The notes beneath the pieces are model-generated. The model had not been told where the DNA came from, did not search any database, and saw only the letters and a program-made list of their open reading frames with translations. Made by a program: the position numbers and the translations under genes. From an uncultured Prevotellaceae bacterium (GTDB lineage: Bacteria > Bacteroidota > Bacteroidia > Bacteroidales > Muribaculaceae): 26,938 nucleotides of DNA. The stretch is taken from positions 1 to 26,938 of the forward strand of contig CALDIG010000258.1 of assembly GCA_937904375.1 (NCBI GenBank), written 5' to 3'. Positions 1 through 6,866 of the stretch are shown one piece after another; positions within the stretch are counted from its first letter, which is position 1, and each line of letters opens with the position of its first letter.

Positions 1-52
1 GAGCACGACCTTGCCAAGGTCGGGGTCGCGGGTCCGAGTCCCGTCTTTCGCT
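1..52 (+). tRNA. tRNA-Gly (anticodon GCC), 5' end cut off by the window
   Basis: The 3' two thirds of a tRNA are present. The anticodon stem is CGACC/GGTCG around the loop TTGCCAA, with anticodon GCC at 13-15. The T arm is GCGGG-TCCGAGT-CCCGT at 28-44, and the acceptor strand CTTTCGC plus discriminator T ends at 52. The CCA end is not encoded and a T-rich stretch follows. The acceptor 5' strand and most of the D arm lie outside the window. Confidence 0.9.
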
Positions 53-60
53 CTCTTTTT

Positions 61-147
61 GTCCAGGTGGCGGAATTGGTAGACGCGCTACTTTGAGGGG
101 GTAGTGCCCGATTGGGCGTGTGAGTTCGACTCTCATCTTGGACACCA
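61..147 (+). tRNA. tRNA-Leu (anticodon GAG), CCA encoded
   Basis: A complete class II tRNA. Acceptor GTCCAGG (61-67) pairs with CTTGGAC (137-143), followed by A and an encoded CCA. The anticodon stem CTACT/GGTAG encloses TTGAGGG, giving anticodon GAG. There is a long variable arm (GTGCCC/GGGCGT region) and a standard T arm (GAGTTCGACTC). It lies 8 nt after tRNA-Gly and is probably co-transcribed with it. Leucine tRNA 3' ends are common integration sites for islands, and everything downstream of this gene is accessory, which fits. Confidence 0.97.
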
Positions 148-150
148 GCA

Positions 151-191
151 GAAAGTGATAACAAGTTGCAACGCAACGAGTTATCACTTTC
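151..191 (+). terminator. Hairpin terminator of the tRNA-Gly/tRNA-Leu unit
   Basis: A perfect 12-bp inverted repeat: GAAAGTGATAAC (151-162) pairs with GTTATCACTTTC (180-191). It is capped by a second perfect 5-bp stem, GTTGC (165-169) with GCAAC (173-177). It starts 4 nt after the tRNA CCA end and is followed by a T-rich tract (TTCTTTTCC), as expected for an intrinsic terminator. Confidence 0.8.
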
Positions 192-204
192 TTCTTTTCC
201 ATTC

Positions 205-226
205 GCCCCATATTTTGCCCCATATT
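205..226. repeat. Direct doublet of GCCCCATATT just downstream of the tRNA
   Basis: GCCCCATATT occurs at 205-214 and again at 217-226, separated by TT (12-nt period). A third partial copy (CCCC) follows. Its place directly behind a tRNA-Leu at the presumed island edge suggests recombinase arm sites or an att remnant, but this is inference. I found no matching copy at the right end of the window. Confidence 0.6.
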
Positions 227-483
227 CCCCAATTTTTATCAAAATTTTATCCCGTGATATAGGCTTTTTTTTCGTGACAAATGTGACATATCATTAACCC
301 ACTTTTCCTTTCATTCAGCATAGCTACTCGATGATCCCGATTCATCAAGGTCTCGTATAAAGTTCAACGGAGACAACTAAGGTGCCTCCGTTCATAGTGT
401 GCTTTTCGGTTCAGTTATCGAGCCAGTTCACGACACATTCTCAAGATGAAGATTGCTATTGCAACTGCTACCTTCCACACATC
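227..483. other. Non-coding stretch with one small hairpin
   Basis: I see no convincing gene on either strand here. The only clear structure is a 7-bp inverted repeat, AACGGAG (366-372) with CTCCGTT (386-392). It could be the terminator of the broken minus-strand gene that ends at 484. A run of eight T at about 267-274 is present without an obvious stem. Confidence 0.5.
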
Positions 484-714
484 TCACCATCCTGTGCTTG
501 TCCCAATAACACTGCCGTATTGGTCACGATAGGTCGTGCTGTATCCGCCTCCATAATTGCTTGTCGTGGTTGCAGTGCCGGTGGTCCTACCATACTGGTC
601 GCGATAAGTGGTTGTGTAGCCGCCACCGTATTTGCAGAATGTTTTTTCAGTGCACAAAGTGGTTTCATGATATTCCCCACGAAACAGAAAATTATCAACA
701 AGAGGTATAAATTC
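484..714 (-). pseudogene. Remnant of a tandem-repeat (YGGGY...YRDQYG) protein
   Basis: On the minus strand an open frame runs from just after a stop at 717-715 to a TGA at 486-484, about 76 codons. It has no ATG, so an ordinary start-based search misses it. The translation contains two copies of a roughly 25-residue repeat: YGGGYTTTYRDQYGRTTGTA, then TTTSN, then YGGGYSTTYRDQYG. The C-terminus is GTSTGW-stop. Gly/Tyr/Thr-rich repeats of this kind occur in small secreted or surface proteins of unknown role. The missing start and signal peptide suggest a 5'-truncated gene left at the island junction. A use of a non-ATG start cannot be excluded. Confidence 0.6.
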
Positions 715-721
715 TCATCAT

Positions 722-773
722 AAGATAGCGTCTATGTCAAATAAATGCGCTATCTTTGTAGTCAAAATTTGAC
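722..773 (+). promoter_or_regulatory. Promoter with two inverted repeats upstream of the TerB-like gene
   Basis: TATCTTTG at 751-758 matches the Bacteroidota -7 box TAnnTTTG. It is overlapped by a perfect 9-bp inverted repeat, AAGATAGCG (722-730) with CGCTATCTT (748-756). Directly downstream lies a perfect palindrome, GTCAAA-A-TTTGAC (761-773). A further GTCAAA is at 736-741. Sites covering and following the -7 box are typical repressor positions. A candidate regulator is the downstream protein itself if its C-terminal domain binds DNA; that is inference. Confidence 0.6.
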
Positions 774-823
774 AACTTTTTGTCAATATAAATTTGAACA
801 TATCCCTTAAAACCTCTACTATA

Positions 824-2155
824 ATGACTAAAGAACAAAGGATTGCTATTTCCCGAGTTATCAGCGATATGATCAAGGCTGATAACATAATCGAGGAGAC
901 TGAAATATTGAACATGAAGCGATTGATGAGCGACTACTCATTAACGCATCAAGATATGGAAGCAGCGAGAAACATCAAGTTCTCAGATGCGATACCTGTG
1001 CTTAGGGAGTTGCCCTTGAAGGAACGCAAAGAGTTTGTCAAGAGAATCTATGGGATTGCTCAGAGCGACAATGTCTGTGTGCCTCGTGAGGCTTTACTTC
1101 TTATCGCGCTTAAGTGTTGCCTGCTTGATGATGAAAAGAAGGACGGGAATGGCAAGCCTGTGCCAAAGCCATACTTGGTGTCATGTGCAACCGGTGAAGC
1201 AACACTGAACGACCAATATATGGTGTATATTGAGAGCTCATACGATAAAGAGATGAATGAACAGCTTGAGCGCAACTTCCGATTGATTGTCACCTTGTCG
1301 CGCTTGAGCGGATTTAACTTCATTTATATTCCCAAAATGGTGCAGGAGTTCCAGAACATGCGCAAGGAATATGTGCTTGACGTTATCAGTTATATGGCAC
1401 CAAATCTCGGCTCAAAGTTTATCCGTGGCGTATATGACAGGCTCTGCAACATGACCACTGTGGAGTTCTTCCGTAGTGTCCTATACGAGAGGCTCCAAGT
1501 TCAGACACCGCATAATATCACGCCATCCTTGTTGATTAATATCGGCACATCAGTTGTGCCCTATTGCTCGGCTGCCGGCCCAGTCCAATATTATACTGAG
1601 TTCCTTTGTCTACCCATCACAACCGATATCCTCAGTTTGGTTGAAGCGGTTCTTGGCTATTACCAGAGTCGTGTCAGCGTAAGACAGACCATTACTTACG
1701 GGAATGCTAATGCACAATTCAAATATTTTGGCTTTTACAAGGCATTATTTGATTTCCTCATCGCTCCACCGCCCGTCGCTCCCAACCTAGTCTTCCTGGG
1801 GCAAAACATGAAGACCGGCAAGCATCAAGTGGCATTCGTCTTTGATGATGAGTTCGAGAAGGTGATAGAATTAACCCCCAAAGAATACGAGACTTATCTT
1901 GCCATTGCAAGCAAGAGTTATGGTAAGAAACCGGGCCTACCCATCGGAATTGACCGTGGCATCAAGTCGGTTGTCTCGCACATAAAAAATAAGATAACCA
2001 GCGGAGTCCCCGACCTCACCTTCGCTGACCAGTATAAACCTGAGCGATGCGGCAACTCATATATAATAAGGTTAGACAAGTCGAAAGTTTTTGTGCGACA
2101 ACGAGACCTCAACAATCTTGATGAACATATTAATATCCCCATTACTGAGTTATAA
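824..2155 (+). CDS. TerB-like domain protein with possible C-terminal winged helix
   Basis: 443 aa from the ATG at 824 (MTKEQRIAISRV). An upstream in-frame TTG at 794 is less likely as a start. Residues about 1-105 are all helical and read like the TerB/DjlA-N fold, with an acidic helix around MIKADNIIEETEI. The middle has no family I recognise. Residues about 349-430 (ELTPKEYETYLAIA... to SYIIRLDKSKVFVRQ) resemble the opening helix and closing strand of an OmpR-type winged-helix domain, so a DNA-binding role is possible. TerB domains are frequent in phage-defence and stress loci, where they act near membranes or as partner-binding modules. The gene has its own promoter and ends 11 nt before the first operator palindrome of the next unit, so it is probably transcribed separately. 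Confidence 0.65.
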   Translation: MTKEQRIAISRVISDMIKADNIIEETEILNMKRLMSDYSLTHQDMEAARNIKFSDAIPVLRELPLKERKEFVKRIYGIAQSDNVCVPREALLLIALKCCLLDDEKKDGNGKPVPKPYLVSCATGEATLNDQYMVYIESSYDKEMNEQLERNFRLIVTLSRLSGFNFIYIPKMVQEFQNMRKEYVLDVISYMAPNLGSKFIRGVYDRLCNMTTVEFFRSVLYERLQVQTPHNITPSLLINIGTSVVPYCSAAGPVQYYTEFLCLPITTDILSLVEAVLGYYQSRVSVRQTITYGNANAQFKYFGFYKALFDFLIAPPPVAPNLVFLGQNMKTGKHQVAFVFDDEFEKVIELTPKEYETYLAIASKSYGKKPGLPIGIDRGIKSVVSHIKNKITSGVPDLTFADQYKPERCGNSYIIRLDKSKVFVRQRDLNNLDEHINIPITEL

Positions 2156-2165
2156 ATTCTTGTCG

Positions 2166-2256
2166 GCAACGTTGCTGCAGTTTTGAAGAAAAGGAACGAT
2201 TATTTATTGCAACGTTGCAGTTTTGAAGGGGTAAGGTTTCTTTGCAATTAATTTTG
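2166..2256 (+). promoter_or_regulatory. Paired GCAACGTTGC operators and promoter of the large helicase
   Basis: Two perfect 10-bp palindromes GCAACGTTGC lie at 2166-2175 and 2209-2218, 43 nt apart. Both are followed within a few bases by CAGTTTTGAAG. After the second, TTTG (2222-2225) and TAATTTTG (2249-2256) could be the -33 and -7 boxes, 23 nt apart. The same layout recurs at 6749-6840 in front of the reverse transcriptase. This looks like a repressor or activator site with two dimer-binding palindromes. If transcription starts after 2256, translation must begin at the ATG at 2323. Confidence 0.7.
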
Positions 2257-2322
2257 CATCAGAAATTTATTCACCAAGTTTTATTGAACAGTAATAATAT
2301 TAACTCTCAATTTATAAATCTT

Positions 2323-5300
2323 ATGGCAACATACATTTATAGAACTAAGGCATTTGATGAGGATCTTGCACATGAAGGGCTTTGGGCAGGAAGGGTCGAT
2401 AAGAAATTAGTCGACGATGATCTCTGCAGTAAACTGATTTTTCTAAAGAAATCAGATAATCTTTGGGCATATAAATTTAGAAAGACCAGCAACGCTCCTC
2501 GCATAATTTTTCAAAAAATCATTACAGGAGAGCATACTGTTTTATGCGCTTTGCGCTTTATGGGACACCCTGAATATTCAGAGAATGAATACAAATGGGA
2601 TGAATGGGCTCGAAGAAATTGTATAGAAGAAGCCCCTATCCTTCAATGGCTAAGCAAAAAGATTGAGGAAGAAAAACCAAAGTTGAAATCTTTGGACGAT
2701 AACCTCAGGGCTTGGCTGACACAAAAAGTCGAATTTAAGATTGCCAACGATATCTATGAGATGCGTGAGTGGATAACATCCTTTGAGTCCAAAGAATGGA
2801 ACGAAGATAATATTTATGGTAAACTCTATGAGATCGCAACTGGAGCAGTAACCCGTGAAGGAAACATAAAGTTTCCTGAGAAGACGAGACCGACAGTTAT
2901 ATGTGCCAAGACGACAAACAGCAATATTTATATCCTTTGTGAGAGAATTAATAATACAACTTTTTTATACAACTTGTACGACCATGAGCCTTCTTGTGAT
3001 GAACTTGACTCTGTACTACGCAATTATCGTTACTCGGAAGGTGATGATGTGCTTAAATTTCTAAAAGAGGACTCGTTAAGAGCATATGAAGAATGGATAT
3101 TGGCAGGAAGCACGGATAAAGAAAAGCAAGATTGGAAGAACATTGAACACGATAAGGACGGAAATCTTGCCTTGTCCGGAGAGCAATTGGAAATCCTTAA
3201 TCTGCCTTTGTTCCCGATGTTTATCAATGGTCAAGCAGGCAGCGGGAAATCTACTCTGCTATATTTTATATTCGCTATGCTATATCGCGAACAGATTAAC
3301 AACCCATACAAGCCTATCTTTTTGACATACAATGAACGTTTGCTCGACCAGGCAAAAGATACAGTTCTCAGTATTTTGCAAAATAATTCAGGCTTTAAAT
3401 TAGATATTGATGAGGAAAGTATTAAGGATTTGTTTTGGCCATTCCAGGCATTTATAGAGGAAAAGTTATTAAGACCCATTGACCGCCAAAAATTTCCCAA
3501 AGATAAATATCTCTCTTTTAATAAGTTCAAAAAATTCTATACTGACTCCACTTCCCAATTTGGTTACAAGCAAAAAGCCAAATACTCTCCTGAGTTGGTG
3601 TGGCACATTATACGCTCTTATATAGAAGGACGGAGCACTAGCACCGAATTCACCATAGAAGACTACGATAACCTAGGAAGAGATGACAAAAATGTGCAAA
3701 AGGAGTCTTTGACTTTTGTAATAAATAATATTTGGAAAACATGGTATAAGGGCCTGAAAGAGAAGGGCTTTTGGGATGATCAGGATTTGGTCAAATTCGC
3801 ACTATTAAACAAGGTTTCTCATGAAAAATATGCTCTTATAGTTTGTGATGAAGCACAGGACTTCACTCGCAATGAAATAGACTTATTACTGCAACTCTCC
3901 ATTTTCAGCGACAACTATGATTTGGAGGATTTTACTGCTGTTCCCTTCGCTTTTGCTGGTGACCCATACCAAACAATTAACCCGACCGGTTTTAGGTGGG
4001 AATCGTTGAAATCTATGTTTGACGATATGTTTGGAAAATTATTCAGAATGTATAACCACTCTATGAATGAGCAACCTCTGTTAGAAAACTATCGTTCAAG
4101 ACCATCAATAATTCAGTTTGCCAATCTGATTCAATTATATCGAGTGGCGTTACTCTCTGCTGCACTTATGCCTCAAGAGTTGAGGAGTGAAAGAACATTG
4201 AATGATTTGTCACGCGGGATGAAGCCAAGCTTGTTTAAAATTGGTGATAATATCGATTTGTCCGAACTCAAGGATTCTATTAAAAATACCACTATTATTG
4301 TTCCTTGTGAAGGAGGTACAATAAGTGAACGGGAATATGCAAAGAATCACGATTTTCTCAAGGCTTTTATAGAGATTCCAGTAGATAAAGACGAAAAAGG
4401 CAATTCTAAGCCAGAAGATGCGCAGCCGCCGATACCAAATCTATATAGCGCAGCGGCTATTAAGGGTCTTGAAAGAGATAAAGTCATCATCTATGGATTT
4501 GGAGATGCATGCCCTGAAGAATTTGCTAAATCATTATCTTCTAATGACCTTAGCGATGACGAAACCATGGTTTTATCGTACTTTTTCAACAAATTATATG
4601 TTGCTGTATCTCGAGCAAAGAATGATCTTTTCATCATAGACTCCCCTGAAGGTATTGAAAAATTTTGGAAACACTTTCAAAATGAAGATACAGTTAAAAG
4701 GTTTACAAAATATCCAGAATGGAGCAATAAACTTGTTTTCCTACGTGATGGAGAACCAGATGATATTGCAAGAATGGGAGAAACCGAACCTGCTATAATT
4801 GCAAAAGACTTGTTTGAGAAAGGCCTTAAAGAAGGTAATGTCAATTGGTTGCAACGCGCGGCTCTATATTATGAGAGAGCCCAACTTTATGAAAACGCTC
4901 GAAGAAGTCAAGCCGAAGTTGCATATTTGAATGAAGAATGGGAAACTGCCGGTGACCTCTTTTGTAATCTCAGTGACCCATTTATTGAGAAGGCTCAAAA
5001 GGCGTATTGGAATGGTGAATGTTGGCAAAAGATTATTGATATGCCAAACGCATCTGATAATTATGTTCTTGTGAGCGAATATATGCTGGGGCAGATTACT
5101 GTTTATGACTTGTTTGCAAAGAGCCATTCTATTCTTATGTCATTCAAATATGATGATCCAACATGGGTTAAAGTGATACAGCAAATACAGTATGATTTAA
5201 CTCATGAAGAAACAAATATATTGCAAGCGGCAATGGTCGCTAAGCAAGTAGCGGACACTTGGCCCATTGCTTGTAAACATTTTTATGATTTAGCGGCAGA

Positions 5301-6687
5301 ACTTTATTTCAGAGCTAAAAGTTACCCACTTGCAGCAGAATGTTGGGAAGGTGGAGAAAAGGGTTGTGAACATGATTCTTATTATGTGTCCAAGCTTCAT
5401 ACGTCTACCGATTCAAACCAAAAGGTTGAGTGGCTTTATAAGCTTCGCCGGTTCAAAGAAGTAATCATATACGACAACGATTGCAACAATAACGCCGACA
5501 CGAATGAGAAGATTCTCAGTTCGCTAATTCTTATAAAGGATTATTCCAAATCTGTTCAATATAAGAAAGTTTCAGAAGACACGAAAAAGAAGGCATTTAT
5601 TACAATACTGCAGAACTTATCCGCCATAGACCAACTGAATTTCTTCAATGCATTGTTTGATGGAGGATATCAGATGTTTTTAAAAGAACGTTTACAATCA
5701 TTCAAGGTCTTGTTATCGCATAAAGAAATCATTAAAAGATTAATAGGTTCACAAGGCGAAAGTTTCCTCGAAGAGCTTAGAGATTTGATGAGAACTGATC
5801 CTTCAATAGTTAGTTCTGCCATTGAAGCTATAGCCGATGAATTAAAGACCGACAATTATGAGCACTTGCCGTATGCTCTTGATATCGTAGGAATTGATGC
5901 TCAGAACCATGTGGTTTTAGAGTCAAAACTCATTAAAGCCATTGCATTGGCCAGCGACAACCTTAAGATCCGTGACGATTTCAGAAAAAGAATTCTTGGC
6001 CTCACATCAAAATGGTTCTGGGAAGACAAGGATTGGATGCAAGCAAAAATCATCTCGTACAGGGACATTGTGGTGGCCGCGAAGAAATGTCAAGAGCATT
6101 TCTCAGAGCTTTATAAGATGTGCGATTATTTAATTCAATATGAGGAGAATGATAAGCTGTGGGCACTCAAATATCTGGTTGAAGTCAAATCTATTGAGGC
6201 TTCACTGAAGAAGACACAATCGAAGTTGACTGAGTATGCTGAGATACGTCAAGAAATCAGGACATTAAAGAGCAGGATTACAAAAATCGAAGGTCCGAAT
6301 GTTCAATCTAAAGAGAAAAAAGAAAAAAGCGCAAATAAAGCCGTGAGCCAAGAGAAAAAGTCTGGCCGAGGCAAGGACTCCATCAATTTCGGCAAGCTAA
6401 TCATTTCTGGTTTATCAGAGTTTAAATCTGAAAGAGACGAACGACGTGGCAGCATTACATTTGAGTTGAAACAACACGATATTAAGATTTATGGCAAAAC
6501 AAGCAAGATAGAAATTCAATCGCTTGAAACTGATGACACAGACGAGATGAATCTCGAGAAGCAGACATACAATAAGCGCTCTGCAAAATCGTGTAAGAAA
6601 TATCGCATGCGCTTCTCGGATGATGGTCTCAGTGTGAAATTCCATGTCGAGGGCGTTGAAATAATTATCAAGAGAGAGAACGGATAA
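2323..6687 (+). CDS. Giant SF1 (UvrD-type) helicase with long helical C-terminus
   Basis: 1454 aa from the ATG at 2323. An in-frame ATG-less extension back to 2242 overlaps the promoter and is rejected. Residues about 20-85 (FLKKSDNLWAYKFRK, RIIFQK, LRFMGHPEY) resemble a RelE/ParE-type fold. SF1 helicase motifs follow: Walker A GQAGSGKS (303-310), motif II DEAQD (509-513), motif III FAGDPYQTI, motif IV ENYRSRPS, motif V AIKGLERDKVII and motif VI VAVSRAKND (arginine 764). Residues about 806-1290 are helical, TPR/HEAT-like, as in TRANK1-type proteins. They are followed by a coiled coil (about 1291-1323), a Lys/Glu/Ser-rich linker and a compact C-terminal domain. It probably translocates on DNA or RNA, with the repeats serving as a protein-binding scaffold. 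It shares its operator with the RT operon, which suggests joint function in phage defence. Confidence 0.85.
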   Translation: MATYIYRTKAFDEDLAHEGLWAGRVDKKLVDDDLCSKLIFLKKSDNLWAYKFRKTSNAPRIIFQKIITGEHTVLCALRFMGHPEYSENEYKWDEWARRNCIEEAPILQWLSKKIEEEKPKLKSLDDNLRAWLTQKVEFKIANDIYEMREWITSFESKEWNEDNIYGKLYEIATGAVTREGNIKFPEKTRPTVICAKTTNSNIYILCERINNTTFLYNLYDHEPSCDELDSVLRNYRYSEGDDVLKFLKEDSLRAYEEWILAGSTDKEKQDWKNIEHDKDGNLALSGEQLEILNLPLFPMFINGQAGSGKSTLLYFIFAMLYREQINNPYKPIFLTYNERLLDQAKDTVLSILQNNSGFKLDIDEESIKDLFWPFQAFIEEKLLRPIDRQKFPKDKYLSFNKFKKFYTDSTSQFGYKQKAKYSPELVWHIIRSYIEGRSTSTEFTIEDYDNLGRDDKNVQKESLTFVINNIWKTWYKGLKEKGFWDDQDLVKFALLNKVSHEKYALIVCDEAQDFTRNEIDLLLQLSIFSDNYDLEDFTAVPFAFAGDPYQTINPTGFRWESLKSMFDDMFGKLFRMYNHSMNEQPLLENYRSRPSIIQFANLIQLYRVALLSAALMPQELRSERTLNDLSRGMKPSLFKIGDNIDLSELKDSIKNTTIIVPCEGGTISEREYAKNHDFLKAFIEIPVDKDEKGNSKPEDAQPPIPNLYSAAAIKGLERDKVIIYGFGDACPEEFAKSLSSNDLSDDETMVLSYFFNKLYVAVSRAKNDLFIIDSPEGIEKFWKHFQNEDTVKRFTKYPEWSNKLVFLRDGEPDDIARMGETEPAIIAKDLFEKGLKEGNVNWLQRAALYYERAQLYENARRSQAEVAYLNEEWETAGDLFCNLSDPFIEKAQKAYWNGECWQKIIDMPNASDNYVLVSEYMLGQITVYDLFAKSHSILMSFKYDDPTWVKVIQQIQYDLTHEETNILQAAMVAKQVADTWPIACKHFYDLAAELYFRAKSYPLAAECWEGGEKGCEHDSYYVSKLHTSTDSNQKVEWLYKLRRFKEVIIYDNDCNNNADTNEKILSSLILIKDYSKSVQYKKVSEDTKKKAFITILQNLSAIDQLNFFNALFDGGYQMFLKERLQSFKVLLSHKEIIKRLIGSQGESFLEELRDLMRTDPSIVSSAIEAIADELKTDNYEHLPYALDIVGIDAQNHVVLESKLIKAIALASDNLKIRDDFRKRILGLTSKWFWEDKDWMQAKIISYRDIVVAAKKCQEHFSELYKMCDYLIQYEENDKLWALKYLVEVKSIEASLKKTQSKLTEYAEIRQEIRTLKSRITKIEGPNVQSKEKKEKSANKAVSQEKKSGRGKDSINFGKLIISGLSEFKSERDERRGSITFELKQHDIKIYGKTSKIEIQSLETDDTDEMNLEKQTYNKRSAKSCKKYRMRFSDDGLSVKFHVEGVEIIIKRENG

Positions 6688-6748
6688 AGCTAAAAGTTCT
6701 TTTGACGATAATACATCGACGATTCACTAAACAGTAAAACAACCACCA

Positions 6749-6840
6749 GCAACGTTGCCGAGACAATCGAATATAAATCGCCATTATTTTTGGCAACGTT
6801 GCAGTTTTGATGCTGTTTATGCTTAAGTTGCGTAACTTTG
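6749..6840 (+). promoter_or_regulatory. Paired GCAACGTTGC operators and promoter of the RT operon
   Basis: GCAACGTTGC occurs at 6749-6758 and 6793-6802, 44 nt apart. The second copy has the same flanks as the one before the large helicase: ATTATTT upstream and AGTTTTGA directly downstream. TTTG (6806-6809) and TAACTTTG (6833-6840) are spaced 23 nt, as at the other promoter. The two control regions are clearly copies of one design, although the DNA between the palindromes is not conserved. Confidence 0.7.
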
Positions 6841-6866
6841 CTGTAGAATAATTGAAACGAAAGATT

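Noticed and set aside
163..179. GTTGCAACGCAAC in the tRNA terminator loop as a fifth regulon operator
   Set aside because: It only resembles half of GCAACGTTGC and is fully explained as the apical stem of the terminator hairpin.
382..723. Plus-strand 113-codon open frame and the overlapping minus-strand 77-codon frame
   Set aside because: Both are shadows of the minus-strand tandem-repeat remnant, whose frame has clear 25-residue periodicity; their own sequences are Cys/Val-rich without domain features.
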